From contig NZ_WJBI01000004.1 of assembly GCF_020804225.1 (NCBI RefSeq), forward strand, positions 179,174 through 243,173: 64,000 nucleotides of DNA, read 5' to 3'. A program made the translations under genes and the position numbers. Under the pieces are notes generated by a model, which saw only the letters and a list, made by a program, of their open reading frames with translations, did no database searches and was not told the DNA's origin. Source of the stretch: Methanosarcina sp. DH2 (GTDB lineage: Archaea > Halobacteriota > Methanosarcinia > Methanosarcinales > Methanosarcinaceae). Below, piece by piece: positions 18,775 through 28,130 of this stretch. Within the stretch, counting starts at the first letter, position 1. Each line of letters begins with the position of its first letter.

Positions 18775-18921
18775 TTAAACTCCTGCAAGATACTTGAAAG
18801 TACGGTTTTTCTCTGAGATCAAACTATCCAGCTCTCCTTCTGAAATTGCTTTTGAAACCAATTTACTAGAATTTAGCTCATTTGAAACCAGTTTATTTAA
18901 GTTTAGCTCATTTGAGCTCAT
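18775..18921 (-). CDS. Small protein, 48 residues, unknown function
   Basis: A short minus-strand frame starts at ATG 18921, with TTAGGTGAG ending about 10 nt upstream, and stops at TAA 18775. The product begins MSSNELNLNKLVSNELN and ends SEKNRTFKYLAGV. It contains an internal near-duplication (NKLVSNELNSSKLVSKA), mirrored in the DNA as repeated TTTGAAACCA/TTTAGCTCA words. It lies 78 bp downstream of the sulfite reductase gene on the same strand. Codon use looks coding, but no homologue is recognised, and low-complexity repeat DNA is an alternative. Confidence 0.4.
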   Translation of the reverse strand: MSSNELNLNKLVSNELNSSKLVSKAISEGELDSLISEKNRTFKYLAGV

Positions 18922-18999
18922 TTGAAACTATCTCACCTAACGTGGTTCAACTAAATAGGCTGCGTCCAATCGAATAGGCCCATATTTCAAAAGATCTAT

Positions 19000-19677
19000 T
19001 TACAGTCCTACTCCTTCTTTGAATTTTTCAAGCCCTATCTCGTCCAGTACTTCTCCGATCCTTCTTGACTTTCCATAGCCCTTATAGAAGTTGATAATCC
19101 TGTCAACAAGATCCATTACCTGTTCTTCGGAAAGGTCTTTTGCCACCACATTCCCGAGCCTTGGCCGGGGCCCCGCACTCCCTCCGACACTCAGAGTAAA
19201 GCCTTTTGCCGTACCCATGATTCCTATATCTTTTATGCTTGGTTCGGAGCAGGAATTCTGACAGCCGGAAACAGCCATTTTGAATTTAGAAGGAAGCTGC
19301 ATACCGTGGTATTTTTCATCAAGCTTCAGGCCAAGTCCGACAGCATCCTGTTTGCCTCTCTTGCAGAATGTAGTTCCAGGGCAGATTTTGACGCTCCTGA
19401 CACAGAGCCCGATGGCGGCTCCGGGTTTCATACCCAGTTCAGCCCATGCTGCATCCAGGTCTTCCTCCTTGAGCCCTACAACCGCAATTCTCTGGGCTGA
19501 GGTAATTTTCAGAGCTGCAGCTCCGTATTTCTCTGCAATGTCTGCTATCTTTCTCAGGGTTTCCGGGTATACGATCCCTCCGGGAATGTGCGGAGCAATT
19601 GCATAAGTTTCCCCATCTCTTTGCAGGATTGCAGCTTTCTCAGGAAGGTCTCCCCTAACATATTCCTTGCTTACCAT
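19000..19677 (-). CDS. Small assimilatory-type siroheme sulfite reductase (P590-like)
   Basis: The compact 225-residue siroheme reductase has an N-terminal ferredoxin-like half (IAPHIPGGIVYPETLRKIADI) and the siroheme/[4Fe-4S] ligand pattern C-x5-C (CPGTTFC near 98) and C-x3-C (CQNSC near 140). This matches the low-molecular-weight sulfite reductase P590 of M. barkeri and group I Dsr-like proteins. It would reduce sulfite, or possibly nitrite, in the cytosol; its true role in methanogens is unsettled. GGAGAGTG precedes the ATG. No electron-donor subunit is adjacent, but a ferredoxin gene lies about 870 bp away on the other strand. Confidence 0.9.
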   Translation of the reverse strand: MVSKEYVRGDLPEKAAILQRDGETYAIAPHIPGGIVYPETLRKIADIAEKYGAAALKITSAQRIAVVGLKEEDLDAAWAELGMKPGAAIGLCVRSVKICPGTTFCKRGKQDAVGLGLKLDEKYHGMQLPSKFKMAVSGCQNSCSEPSIKDIGIMGTAKGFTLSVGGSAGPRPRLGNVVAKDLSEEQVMDLVDRIINFYKGYGKSRRIGEVLDEIGLEKFKEGVGL

Positions 19678-20247
19678 ATTTTACACTCTCCTAATTTAAT
19701 AACTTCAGGTTTGGTTCAGGATCTAATTAGTTAGCCTGAGTAACCAGTTAGCCTAAGCAATTAATTAACCTAAGCAATCAGTTCGTTTAAGCCCAACGTT
19801 CAGACATCAAAGCGAAACTGAGTTGATGAACAGGTTGAGGTTTCAGAAATTTTTTATCCGTAAGTAAACAGATCTGGAAACCTGTTTTAGCCCCAGGAAA
19901 TTAGACCCCTTACAAAACTACAGAACCTCGACAACCCGGCACCCTCCGGATTAGAGGAATTAAACTACTGGTCTCGTAAAAGAGAGTACCAGATCAGAGA
20001 GTATATTGCTTGAAACAATATAAATTTGTATGTGTACACAAAGGATAGTTTCAGATCGTGAATTAAAAGTCTGGATTGGCTCATGATAAATTCTGGATCA
20101 ATTACATGAACTGATACAGTTTTTACATGAACTCACTATTAAGGATGGAAATCAAGTAAAAGAATAAAGTAAAAGAATAAAGTAAAAAATGTAAGTAAAA
20201 AGATACAAGTAAAAAAATGCGAGTCAGAGAATAAATCAATTAAGGTT
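19678..20247. other. Intergenic region with degenerate repeats and a hairpin
   Basis: There is no clear gene. Degenerate repeats of AGTTAGCCTAAGCAATTA occur at 19725-19790. TATATTG/CAATATA at about 20002-20022 forms a short hairpin, and AAGTAAAAGAATAA words repeat at 20153-20215. Confidence 0.35.
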
Positions 20248-20373
20248 TTAAAATAATGGGAGAGAACGGACCAGAAGATCCGTTTGTAGTTTACTGCTGC
20301 TTTTTATTCTTTCCATAAAGTCCCTGAGCCCTGCTAAATATCCCGTTTGTACTTGATCCCTCAGTTTGGCCAT
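20248..20373 (-). CDS. Small protein, 41 residues, unknown function
   Basis: A minus-strand frame runs from ATG 20373 to TAA 20248. The product begins MAKLRDQVQTGYLAGLRD and ends LLVRSLPLF, an amphipathic helix pattern with balanced charged and hydrophobic residues. There is no Shine-Dalgarno, but a TTATATATT box at about 20402-20410 is centred about 33 bp upstream of the ATG, consistent with a very short leader. No homologue is recognised. Confidence 0.35.
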   Translation of the reverse strand: MAKLRDQVQTGYLAGLRDFMERIKSSSKLQTDLLVRSLPLF

Positions 20374-20546
20374 TCTATATTTAATTTTGTAAAGCTTAAT
20401 CTAATATATAAGAGGAATAAATAAGACCTCTGCATACCTTAAAGGATAAAAGACTACAGTAAAAAGGACAAAAAAGTTACAGAAAGTGAAAACAAGAATA
20501 AAAACTAAGAATAAAAACAGATTAAAACAGATGGAAAACAGTCAAT

Positions 20547-20744
20547 ATGAAAATTTATATTGATGAAGAGAAATGTACAGGATGCGGGGCATGTAAGGCT
20601 GCCTGCCCTAAAGGCCCGAGGGTTTATTCCATAGAAGAAAAAAACGGTAAAAAGGTCTGTGTCCTGAAGGACCCCTCTTACTGTCTGGGGTGCAGAATGT
20701 GTGTGACTGTCTGTATGGCAGATGCAATTACCCTCGATAACTGA
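20547..20744 (+). CDS. 2[4Fe-4S] ferredoxin
   Basis: The 65-residue ferredoxin has two cluster motifs: CTGCGACKAACP (residues 10-21) and CLGCRMCVTVCM (about 47-58), where the usual final proline is replaced. It is a small soluble electron carrier and a possible donor to Rnf, to the nearby siroheme reductase, or to other redox enzymes. The next gene begins 31 bp downstream on the same strand. No clear ribosome-binding site is seen, so the start rests on family length. Confidence 0.92.
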   Translation: MKIYIDEEKCTGCGACKAACPKGPRVYSIEEKNGKKVCVLKDPSYCLGCRMCVTVCMADAITLDN

Positions 20745-20775
20745 TTTTAAAAAAACGCAGTAAGGATTGAGAAAT

Positions 20776-21534
20776 TTGTCACTTGAGATTCGGGTAGTGC
20801 TTGTTGAACCCATGTACCAGGGAAACGTTGGATCTGTTGCAAGAGCGATGAAAAACTTTGGGTATTCTGATCTTGTTCTGGTAAATCCCTGTGAGCTCGA
20901 GGGGCAGGCAAGAGCAATGTCTTCTCACGCAAGGGATGTGCTGGAAGGTGCAAGAGTTACCTCAACACTTGAAGAAGCCGTAAAAGGCGCAGATCTGCTC
21001 GTAGGGACCACAGGGACCTCAAGCCTGAAGACAGGAGAGCATATCCGCCTTCCCCTTTATACTGCCAGGGAATTCAAAGAAAAAATTAAAGAATATAGCG
21101 GCACCATTGCAGTCCTTTTCGGGCGTGAAGACAGTGGCTTCAGAAATGACGAACTGAAAGGCTTTGATATGCTTATCACGGTTCCGACTTCAGAGATTTA
21201 TCCGATAATGAACCTTTCTCATGCGGTTGCAATCGTTCTTTACGAGCTTTCAGAACTCGAAGGGGGGAACAATCCGCTTGCCGAAGGCTTTGACCTGAGG
21301 CTTCTTTACGGGCATCTGGATGAACTGCTTGAGGAAATAGATTACCCGGCCCACAAAAAAGATAAAACCTCACTCATGCTCAGGAGAATATTCGGAAGAG
21401 CCGGGCTAACCCCGAGAGAAGTCCAGACTCTGAGAGGTATAATAAAGAAAACCGAGAGAAAAATGGGGCTTGCGGCAGAAGCCGAAGACCTGCATAAAAC
21501 GGAAAATTCGGAAAGCATAGAAAAGTTCATATGA
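20776..21534 (+). CDS. trmJ: tRNA 2'-O-methyltransferase, TrmJ family (SPOUT)
   Basis: The 252-residue TrmH/SpoU-type methylase has N-terminal EPMYQGNVGSVARAMKNFG, the knot motifs VLFGREDSGF (near 115) and NLSHAVAIVLYEL (near 145), and a C-terminal helical extension typical of archaeal TrmJ. The expected reaction is SAM-dependent 2'-O-methylation of tRNA position 32. TTG 20776 is preferred as start because AAGGA lies 9 nt upstream; a TTG at 20767 is closer to that site than usual. Confidence 0.88.
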   Translation: MSLEIRVVLVEPMYQGNVGSVARAMKNFGYSDLVLVNPCELEGQARAMSSHARDVLEGARVTSTLEEAVKGADLLVGTTGTSSLKTGEHIRLPLYTAREFKEKIKEYSGTIAVLFGREDSGFRNDELKGFDMLITVPTSEIYPIMNLSHAVAIVLYELSELEGGNNPLAEGFDLRLLYGHLDELLEEIDYPAHKKDKTSLMLRRIFGRAGLTPREVQTLRGIIKKTERKMGLAAEAEDLHKTENSESIEKFI

Positions 21535-21661
21535 TAATAAACCTGTCTTACATCAGAATCTATTGTACGTTTTTTAACTTTTTTTAGGATCATTTTTAAG
21601 AAGAGATAACCTGATCAAAAATAGAAATTTTAGATAAAAGCCAAGTATTTTTGAGAATGCC

Positions 21662-23767
21662 ATGACAGATATAGAAAGCAAGTGGGACGAGAAATTAAAA
21701 AGATTCTTTAAAGACTACTACTGGAATGAAATCCTTCAGCTTGCAAACGAGTATCCAGACCAGCGAAGCCTTGGAGTGGATTTTACAGATATCGAGAAGT
21801 TTGACAGGGAGCTTTCTAAAGAGTTTCTTGAGCATCCCGGAGAACTTGTGTGTGCAGCTGAAGCTGCCCTGAAAGAAATTGACCTTCCTGTAGAAAAGAA
21901 TCTTGAGCAGGCTCATGTAAGGATAATAAAAATCCCGAACCGGATTTCTATCAGGGAACTGAGAAGTAAACACCTCTCACGCTTCATTGCAATCGAAGGC
22001 ATGATAAGGAAGGCCACAGAAGTAAGGCCAAGGATTACTAAAGCCGCCTTCCAGTGCATGAGATGCGGGCACCTTACGATTGTTGAACAAAATAGCTTTA
22101 AGTTTGAAGAGCCCTTTTCAGGCTGCGAAAATGAAACCTGCGGAAAGAAAGGGCCTTTCAAGATTGCAATTGAAGATTCTACATTTATTGATGCCCAGAA
22201 AGTCCAGATCCAGGAATCTCCAGAAAACCTCAGAGGAGGTTCACAGCCACAGAGCCTGGAAGTGGACGCTGAAGATGACCTCACAGGAAATGTCACACCC
22301 GGAGACCGCGTTATCATTAACGGGGTTCTGAAATCAAGACAGCGCACCCTCAAAGATGGAAAATCCACCTTCTACGACCTGGTACTGGAAGCAAATTCCA
22401 TCGAACGCCTGGATAAGGATTATGACGAACTGGACATAACTGCTGAAGACGAAGAAGAAATCCTTGAACTTTCCCGTGACCCCGTAATCTACGACAAAAT
22501 TATTAGCTCTATTGCGCCCTCAATTTATGGATATGAAGACATAAAGGAAGCCCTTGCCCTCCAGCTTTTTTCAGGCGTTGTGAAAAACCTTCCTGACGGT
22601 TCCAGAATAAGGGGCGATATCCATATCATGCTCGTAGGAGATCCCGGAATTGCAAAAAGCCAGCTGCTGCGCTATGTGGTTAAACTCTCGCCAAGGGGCG
22701 TTTTTACATCAGGGAGAAGTGCATCTGCAAGCGGTTTGACTGCTGCTGCCGTAAAAGATGATATGAATGACGGCAGATGGACAATAGAAGGTGGAGCCCT
22801 TGTCATGGCTGATATGGGGATTGCTGCAGTTGACGAAATGGACAAGATGAAGACAGAGGACAAGAGTGCTCTGCATGAGGCAATGGAACAGCAGACCATA
22901 AGTATAGCTAAGGCAGGGATTATTGCAACCTTGAAATCTCGCTGTGCCCTTCTTGGAGCTGCAAACCCGAAATACGGCCGCTTTGATAGGTATGAAGGAC
23001 TTGCAGAGCAGATAAGCATGCCTCCAGCCCTTCTTTCCCGTTTTGACCTTATCTTCGTTTTGCTCGATACCCCAAACCACGCCCTTGACAGCAGGATTGC
23101 AAACCATATCCTTCAATCGCATTACGCGGGAGAACTTTTCGAACAGCGGCAGAAGCTTCCAGGGTCTCATATTACAGAAGATTTTGTTGATGCAGAAATG
23201 GAAGTAATCGAGCCTGTGATCGAAGCAGAAATTATGCGGAAGTACGTTGCATACGCAAGAAAAAACGTGTACCCTGTAATGGAAGAAGACGCACGGAAGC
23301 ACCTTATTAATTTCTATACTGACCTCAGGAAGAGTGGAGAAGGCAAGAATACACCCGTACCCGTGACGGCAAGGCAACTTGAGGCGCTTGTTCGCCTCTC
23401 CGAAGCCAGTGCAAGAATACGTCTGAGCAACATAGTCACTCTGGAAGATGCAAAACGGACTATAAGAATCACCATGAATTGCCTTAAAAACGTGGGTGTT
23501 GATCCGGAAACGGGAGCTCTCGATGCAGACATACTTGCTTCTGGCACAAGCATGAGCCAGAGAAATAAAATAAAACTCCTTAAAGATATAATAAAAAAGG
23601 TCTGTGAGAGACATCCCGGTGGCAAAGCCCCTCTTGAAGAAGTTTACGCAGAGGCTGAGAACGAACACGGGATAGACAGAGGGCATGCAGAGGAATATAT
23701 TAAGAAAATGAAGCAGAGAGGCGATATCCTTTCTCCTGATCAGACCCATATCAGGCTCATTAATTAA
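21662..23767 (+). CDS. mcm: Replicative DNA helicase MCM
   Basis: The 701-residue hexameric replicative helicase has an N-terminal DNA-binding half with a zinc motif (CMRCGH then CENETC, about residues 136-160). The AAA+ core follows: Walker A GDPGIAKSQLL near 330, Walker B VDEMDKM near 390, sensor-1 AANPKYGRF and the arginine finger LLSRFDL. A winged-helix C-terminus begins near 625. Full length for archaeal MCM. The primase and GINS genes are 32 kb away in this window. Confidence 0.97.
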   Translation: MTDIESKWDEKLKRFFKDYYWNEILQLANEYPDQRSLGVDFTDIEKFDRELSKEFLEHPGELVCAAEAALKEIDLPVEKNLEQAHVRIIKIPNRISIRELRSKHLSRFIAIEGMIRKATEVRPRITKAAFQCMRCGHLTIVEQNSFKFEEPFSGCENETCGKKGPFKIAIEDSTFIDAQKVQIQESPENLRGGSQPQSLEVDAEDDLTGNVTPGDRVIINGVLKSRQRTLKDGKSTFYDLVLEANSIERLDKDYDELDITAEDEEEILELSRDPVIYDKIISSIAPSIYGYEDIKEALALQLFSGVVKNLPDGSRIRGDIHIMLVGDPGIAKSQLLRYVVKLSPRGVFTSGRSASASGLTAAAVKDDMNDGRWTIEGGALVMADMGIAAVDEMDKMKTEDKSALHEAMEQQTISIAKAGIIATLKSRCALLGAANPKYGRFDRYEGLAEQISMPPALLSRFDLIFVLLDTPNHALDSRIANHILQSHYAGELFEQRQKLPGSHITEDFVDAEMEVIEPVIEAEIMRKYVAYARKNVYPVMEEDARKHLINFYTDLRKSGEGKNTPVPVTARQLEALVRLSEASARIRLSNIVTLEDAKRTIRITMNCLKNVGVDPETGALDADILASGTSMSQRNKIKLLKDIIKKVCERHPGGKAPLEEVYAEAENEHGIDRGHAEEYIKKMKQRGDILSPDQTHIRLIN

Positions 23768-23915
23768 ATCAAAAAGCAGTGATTTCTCATAACCCGAAAA
23801 AAAGTTGCTGCACATCAGAAGTGCCCGCAGGCAGGAGCGGTCTACCCATAAACAAAATAATAATGGTTAAGCTGTAAATACTAAAAGGGCGAAATATTAC
23901 TTAAAAAGGGAAAAT

Positions 23916-24206
23916 ATGTATCTAAAGATTTATAAAAATGGAGGGCACATGCTTGTTGCAGCCTGTGATAAGGAAGTGCTCGGAAAAACCCTGAAACATG
24001 GTAATGCCGTAGTAGAGATAAGCAAAGCTTTCTATGGAGGAGAGCCTGTCTCTGAGGAAGAACTTCAGGAAGCTCTGGAAGGAGCTACTACTGCAAATCT
24101 CTTCGGGGAAAAAACAATTAAATGTGCCATAAAGTGCGGGTTTATCGATCCTGACTCCGTAATCATGATCGACTGCGTACCACATGCTCAGGTATTCAGA
24201 GTTTGA
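23916..24206 (+). CDS. DUF424 family protein
   Basis: The 96-residue archaeal protein of the DUF424 family starts MYLKIYKNGGHMLVAACD and ends IDCVPHAQVFRV. It is conserved across euryarchaea and commonly sits near information-processing genes, as here 150 bp after mcm. Its two cysteines (KCAIKCGF) are close together. Function unknown. Confidence 0.85.
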   Translation: MYLKIYKNGGHMLVAACDKEVLGKTLKHGNAVVEISKAFYGGEPVSEEELQEALEGATTANLFGEKTIKCAIKCGFIDPDSVIMIDCVPHAQVFRV

Positions 24207-24254
24207 AAAAACCATTACATTTCATACTGTTGTTTAACTGGTTAAAAGTGGCAT

Positions 24255-24968
24255 ATGGCAATTACCGGTTCAACTTTCCGGGCTGGCTCTATAGAGCCGG
24301 ATAAAAATGAAACCTATAAAAATAAATTACAGAATCGTGATACTGTGAGCGGAAATATCGAAGGAGCCGGGATCAGAATGCTGACTGAAGGAGAACTGAT
24401 TTCCGGGGTTGTGGAAAAACACAAAAGGCTTCTGGAAGAATACCAAAAAGAGTTTGAAGAACTGGACAGCAGGCTGAACCAGTTTGAAGAAGACACAAAA
24501 AATGCTAGAATTTCCAGAGCCCGGATGGCGGAGCGAAAAGAAGTCCTGAAGGAAAAAAGACAGCAGTATTACCATCAGGCAGAAGGACTGCTCGAAAAGG
24601 AGCTCTTCCCGAAACTGGATCCTGTAACTGCTGATAAAATAAAGGAAGATATTAAAAAACTTAAAGGACAGATCGAACCCGAAGAGGAACAGGGACTTAA
24701 AGACTCTTTTATGGAAAACCTGCACGAACTCACCAGGGAAAAAGGAGTTGGAGAAAGCCTTCTACTACAAACCAGAGCCAGAATGGAGGAAGCTAGAAAC
24801 TCAAACCTGGAATTAAAGGAAATAAAAGAGTCTGAAAAACAACTTGAAGAGGATGATGGAAGCAAAAACATTGAAATATCCAAAGATAAACCCCAGCACA
24901 AATGGCTCAGCAGCAAAATAAAAGACCATCAAGAAGCCCTGAGTTACTGGGAAAAACAAAAAGTATAA
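24255..24968 (+). CDS. Coiled-coil protein, unknown function
   Basis: The 237-residue, highly charged protein has about residues 42-130 and 170-237 predicted as coiled coil (long E/K/L heptads such as EYQKEFEELDSRLNQFEED). The first 40 residues are low complexity; an ATG at 24378 (MLTEGELISGVV) could be the real start. It lies 30 bp ahead of another coiled-coil gene on the same strand, so the pair is probably one operon. Confidence 0.7.
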   Translation: MAITGSTFRAGSIEPDKNETYKNKLQNRDTVSGNIEGAGIRMLTEGELISGVVEKHKRLLEEYQKEFEELDSRLNQFEEDTKNARISRARMAERKEVLKEKRQQYYHQAEGLLEKELFPKLDPVTADKIKEDIKKLKGQIEPEEEQGLKDSFMENLHELTREKGVGESLLLQTRARMEEARNSNLELKEIKESEKQLEEDDGSKNIEISKDKPQHKWLSSKIKDHQEALSYWEKQKV

Positions 24969-24998
24969 CAGTTTTCGGAAAACACGTGGGTGTAAGAC

Positions 24999-25961
24999 AT
25001 GAACAACGACGTTTCAACAGCAGAAACTGCAACGGCCGACCTTTCAAACCTTAACGAACGGGAGCTCAAGGGCAGAGTGAACGAGCTCAGGAGCAGGATA
25101 GAGAAAAGCGAAAGGCAATTGGCTTCGATTTTTAAGGAACTGAAAATAAACAGGACCGATATCGACGAATTGAAAGAAAAGAGAGACTCTCTAAACCATC
25201 AGGTTAAGGAAAGGGTTGCAAAAGCACAGTCACTAAGAGACCGACGTGACGAGATTAATAAGCAAATTGGCGAGTATAAGGGGAGAAGGAGCGACGTAAA
25301 TTCCAAAACTCAGGAACTTTTTTCAGGAATTGCGGGCCTCAAGGAACAGCGCGATGAGTGTAATAAACTATCTCACGGAAGCGTAGAATCTCTCTCAAGA
25401 GCGTATGAGGCTGAACTGGACGCTCTTTTAAATAAAGAACTTCCCCTTGCAGTGGAAGTAAAGATAGTCCAGAAATTAAGTGATCTGGGCACACGCCTTG
25501 GAGCTGCAAAGAAGGCAAACGAATTGCATGCACAGATCCAGGAGAGTTATAAAGAATCCAAGGGAATTCATAAAGAAGGGGATGAATTTCACGAGAAAAT
25601 TCAGGCACTTTCGGATGAATCTCAGGCGTGCCACCTGGAAATGCTCGAAAACTTCAAGGCAGCAGATGAAATCCGAAAAGAAGCAAATATGTATCATGCC
25701 CAGCTTACCGATAAAATCGCAAACATAAATTCTATCAAAGAAAAAATCGACCCTCTCAAGAATGGCATCGCAGGCAGCCGAAAAGACCTCTCATTATACC
25801 TTGACAGGCTAAAGGACCTTCAGCTAACGAAAGATGAGCATAAAGTAAGCCAGAAGCACAGTGACGCCCGCGAAAAGCTGCAGAAGAATGCTCGCCTCAG
25901 CCTGGAAGACCTTAAGCTCCTTATAGAGAAAGGGGATGTAAAGTTCTCTACAAACGACTGA
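24999..25961 (+). CDS. Archaeal coiled-coil protein (COG1340-like)
   Basis: The 320-residue protein is almost entirely coiled coil, with the family's pattern: LRSRIEKSERQLAS, LKEKRDSLNHQVKERVAKAQ, and LSDESQACHLEMLENF in the middle. Proteins of this type (COG1340) are widespread in archaea and of unknown function; SMC-like scaffolding or nucleic-acid association has been suggested. Follows the preceding coiled-coil gene by 30 bp. Confidence 0.78.
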   Translation: MNNDVSTAETATADLSNLNERELKGRVNELRSRIEKSERQLASIFKELKINRTDIDELKEKRDSLNHQVKERVAKAQSLRDRRDEINKQIGEYKGRRSDVNSKTQELFSGIAGLKEQRDECNKLSHGSVESLSRAYEAELDALLNKELPLAVEVKIVQKLSDLGTRLGAAKKANELHAQIQESYKESKGIHKEGDEFHEKIQALSDESQACHLEMLENFKAADEIRKEANMYHAQLTDKIANINSIKEKIDPLKNGIAGSRKDLSLYLDRLKDLQLTKDEHKVSQKHSDAREKLQKNARLSLEDLKLLIEKGDVKFSTND

Positions 25962-26250
25962 GAAAGCAAAAAAGAGCAAAAGCAAAAAAGAGCAAAAAAT
26001 AAACAGAATCAACGGTAGAAAGCCGATACTTAAGAAGTCTGTGTTAGGTATTTCAGACTTATCTATTTCATCGGGAACTCTCGTTTAAAAACTTAGTTCC
26101 CACCTTGGAAAAAATGTTTCCTATTTAAAGATATAGTTTTGGCTCTCAGACCTGCCCTCACTTTTAGGTCTGATCCCTATTTTTAAAAAAGACATAAAAA
26201 CAGCTCAACAAACTACTATTTCTAAAGCATTTATTTTAATTCGTTTAATT

Positions 26251-26392
26251 TAATTCAGTTATTTTATTCAGTTATTATATTCAGTTATTATATTCAGTTA
26301 TTTTATTCAGTTATTATATTCAGTTATTTTATTCAGTTATTTTAAACCAGTTATTTTAAACCAGTTATTTTAAACCAGTTCTTTTAATTCAG
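26251..26392. repeat. Tandem repeat array, 13- and 14-bp units
   Basis: Six copies of TTATTWTATTCAG (W alternates A or T) are followed by three copies of TTATTTTAAACCAG and one variant ending AATTCAG. The array fills the gap between two convergent genes. It resembles a minisatellite formed by slippage; it does not have CRISPR spacing. Confidence 0.9.
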
Positions 26393-26431
26393 TTATTTCA
26401 AATTATTTGTTTTAAATTAGGTGATTTAAAA

Positions 26432-27010
26432 TTATTTTTTCCTGTGTCTTCCCGCAAAAAATCCAGTTACTAGAAGAACAGATCCAAGCCCCAGAAGAAA
26501 AAGGGGCAGATCAAAACCTTTTGCCTGATTTTCAAATACAGGAGGGATAGAAGAGTTGTTGTAAGAGCTACTGGAAGGAGGAATTACCGGGGTCTGAGGC
26601 ATAGGAAGTTTTGGATTAAGGTGCTGATATACTGGAGAGAACTTTACCAGCACTCCATTGGCCCCACCATATATAGTGTCCACTGTAAGGTTCAGAATCT
26701 CTGTGGAGTTATTAGAATATACAAAAGTGTCGCCCTCGCCGACAATAGAGTCTTCAAGAAAAACCTCGTTTCTGCGCAGTTCGATCCATACCCTGCTACC
26801 TTCAGAATTGGCACCTTTTACGTAAATCTGATAATCCTGCAAGAAGGTGTAATAGTTGCCTGACCGCACGTAAACCTCATCTCCATCAATTAAAATAATA
26901 GAGAGCTTCTCATTATTTGCACCTGCGACAGGAAAAACTACATAAGAGATAATAATTGAAAAGAAAAAAAAGATCGTGGCAGAGAAAAAAAGTGCAGGGA
27001 GAAAATTCAT
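26432..27010 (-). CDS. Membrane-anchored protein with one S-layer (DUF1608-like) domain
   Basis: About 192 residues. A signal/anchor segment (NFLPALFFSATIFFFFSIIISY) is followed by one S-layer-type domain (residues about 40-125 with VRSGNYYTFLQDYQIYVKG, VWIELRRNEVFLEDSIVGEGDTFVY), a Pro/Ser/Asn-rich linker and a C-terminal membrane segment ending GRHRKK. This is a cell-surface layout of Methanosarcina. The start at 27010 has AGGGAAGGA directly upstream; longer in-frame starts at 27052 and 27091 overlap birA. Confidence 0.72.
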   Translation of the reverse strand: MNFLPALFFSATIFFFFSIIISYVVFPVAGANNEKLSIILIDGDEVYVRSGNYYTFLQDYQIYVKGANSEGSRVWIELRRNEVFLEDSIVGEGDTFVYSNNSTEILNLTVDTIYGGANGVLVKFSPVYQHLNPKLPMPQTPVIPPSSSSYNNSSIPPVFENQAKGFDLPLFLLGLGSVLLVTGFFAGRHRKK

Positions 27011-27035
27011 TCCTTCCCTGTCTTTTTTTCCGTGT

Positions 27036-28013
27036 TTATTTGGGGCGCGCATAAATGCATCTACCTGCAATAATTTCTTCCTTAGTGTCATCTGCCTTGC
27101 GGATTATAAGTGCTCCGTCCGGGGTTACTCCAACAGCTTTGCCCTCTATAATCCTGGAGGGTGTGGTGACCTTTACTTCCCTACCAATTGTATCCGAGAG
27201 TGCAAGCCAGTCATTGAGGATCTGGGAAAATGGCTGGGTCTTGAAATTTATGTATTGCTGTTCAAGCTCAAAGAGAAAGTCCTGCAGGAACGAAACTCTT
27301 CTTATATGTTTTCCAAGCTCAACTTTCAGAGTGGTTGAGCCTGCACGAAAAGACTCAGGGATATCCTTTAAATCCATATTTACATTGATCCCTATCCCGA
27401 GAACAACGTAATCCACCCTGTCCACTTCAGCCTTTGCTTCGGTAAGGATCCCGCATACTTTCTTTCCATTTATACGGACATCATTTGGCCATTTGATGCG
27501 GGCGTCAAGCCCGAGGTCGCGGATTACATTTGCAACTGCAAGCCCGGTAACAAGGGTTAGCCTTGAGGCGTGCCTGAGAGGAATACCGGGCTTCAGGATC
27601 ACAGACATCCATATTCCGCCGTGGGGTGAGACCCATTCCCTGCCCATGCGGCCCCTGCCTCCCTTCTGTATCTCAGCAATAACAAGAGCTCCTTCTTCTT
27701 CGGAAGCTGCAATTTCTTTAGCAACACTGTTGGTGGAGCTAACTTCCTCGAAGTAATGGATCTTCTGCCCCAGAAGAGTCGTTTTGAGACCCATCTGGAT
27801 CTCATCAGGGTACAGGAGTTGAGGCACGGATTTCAGGACATAGCCCCTCTTCGGGGAAGATTCGATTTCATATCCATCGGCCTGGAGGGATTTGATATAT
27901 TTCCATACCATAGTCCTAGAAATCCCAAGCTTGAGACCCAGTTCTTCCCCAGAAACAGGGGTTTTCTGTGCATCTTTAAGCGCTTTAATAATTCGAGATC
28001 GTTTATCTCCCAT
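27036..28013 (-). CDS. birA: Biotin-protein ligase with N-terminal DNA-binding domain
   Basis: The 325-residue bifunctional BirA has an N-terminal winged helix (SGEELGLKLGISRTMVWKYIKSLQ, residues 20-45), the ligase core with the biotinyl-AMP loop GRGRMGREW near 120, KWPNDV and KVCGILTE, then a C-terminal SH3-like domain. It attaches biotin to PycB encoded just upstream in the same operon, and the DNA-binding domain allows biotin-dependent repression. Full length for the Escherichia-type class. Confidence 0.95.
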   Translation of the reverse strand: MGDKRSRIIKALKDAQKTPVSGEELGLKLGISRTMVWKYIKSLQADGYEIESSPKRGYVLKSVPQLLYPDEIQMGLKTTLLGQKIHYFEEVSSTNSVAKEIAASEEEGALVIAEIQKGGRGRMGREWVSPHGGIWMSVILKPGIPLRHASRLTLVTGLAVANVIRDLGLDARIKWPNDVRINGKKVCGILTEAKAEVDRVDYVVLGIGINVNMDLKDIPESFRAGSTTLKVELGKHIRRVSFLQDFLFELEQQYINFKTQPFSQILNDWLALSDTIGREVKVTTPSRIIEGKAVGVTPDGALIIRKADDTKEEIIAGRCIYARPK

Positions 28014-28130
28014 CCGTGCACCCCATACAAATGTATACGTTCCACCGTATATATTCTCTTAGTCCAAACATATTCTTCATATCAAACAGACCGGAATCTC
28101 TCTTTCCGGTTTTCCGGAGAGTGAACGGGA

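Noticed and set aside
22709..23815. A 368-codon minus-strand frame
   Set aside because: It is fully antisense to the C-terminal half of mcm and shows no motif.
26251..26392. CRISPR array
   Set aside because: Units are 13-14 bp, directly adjacent and without unique spacers.
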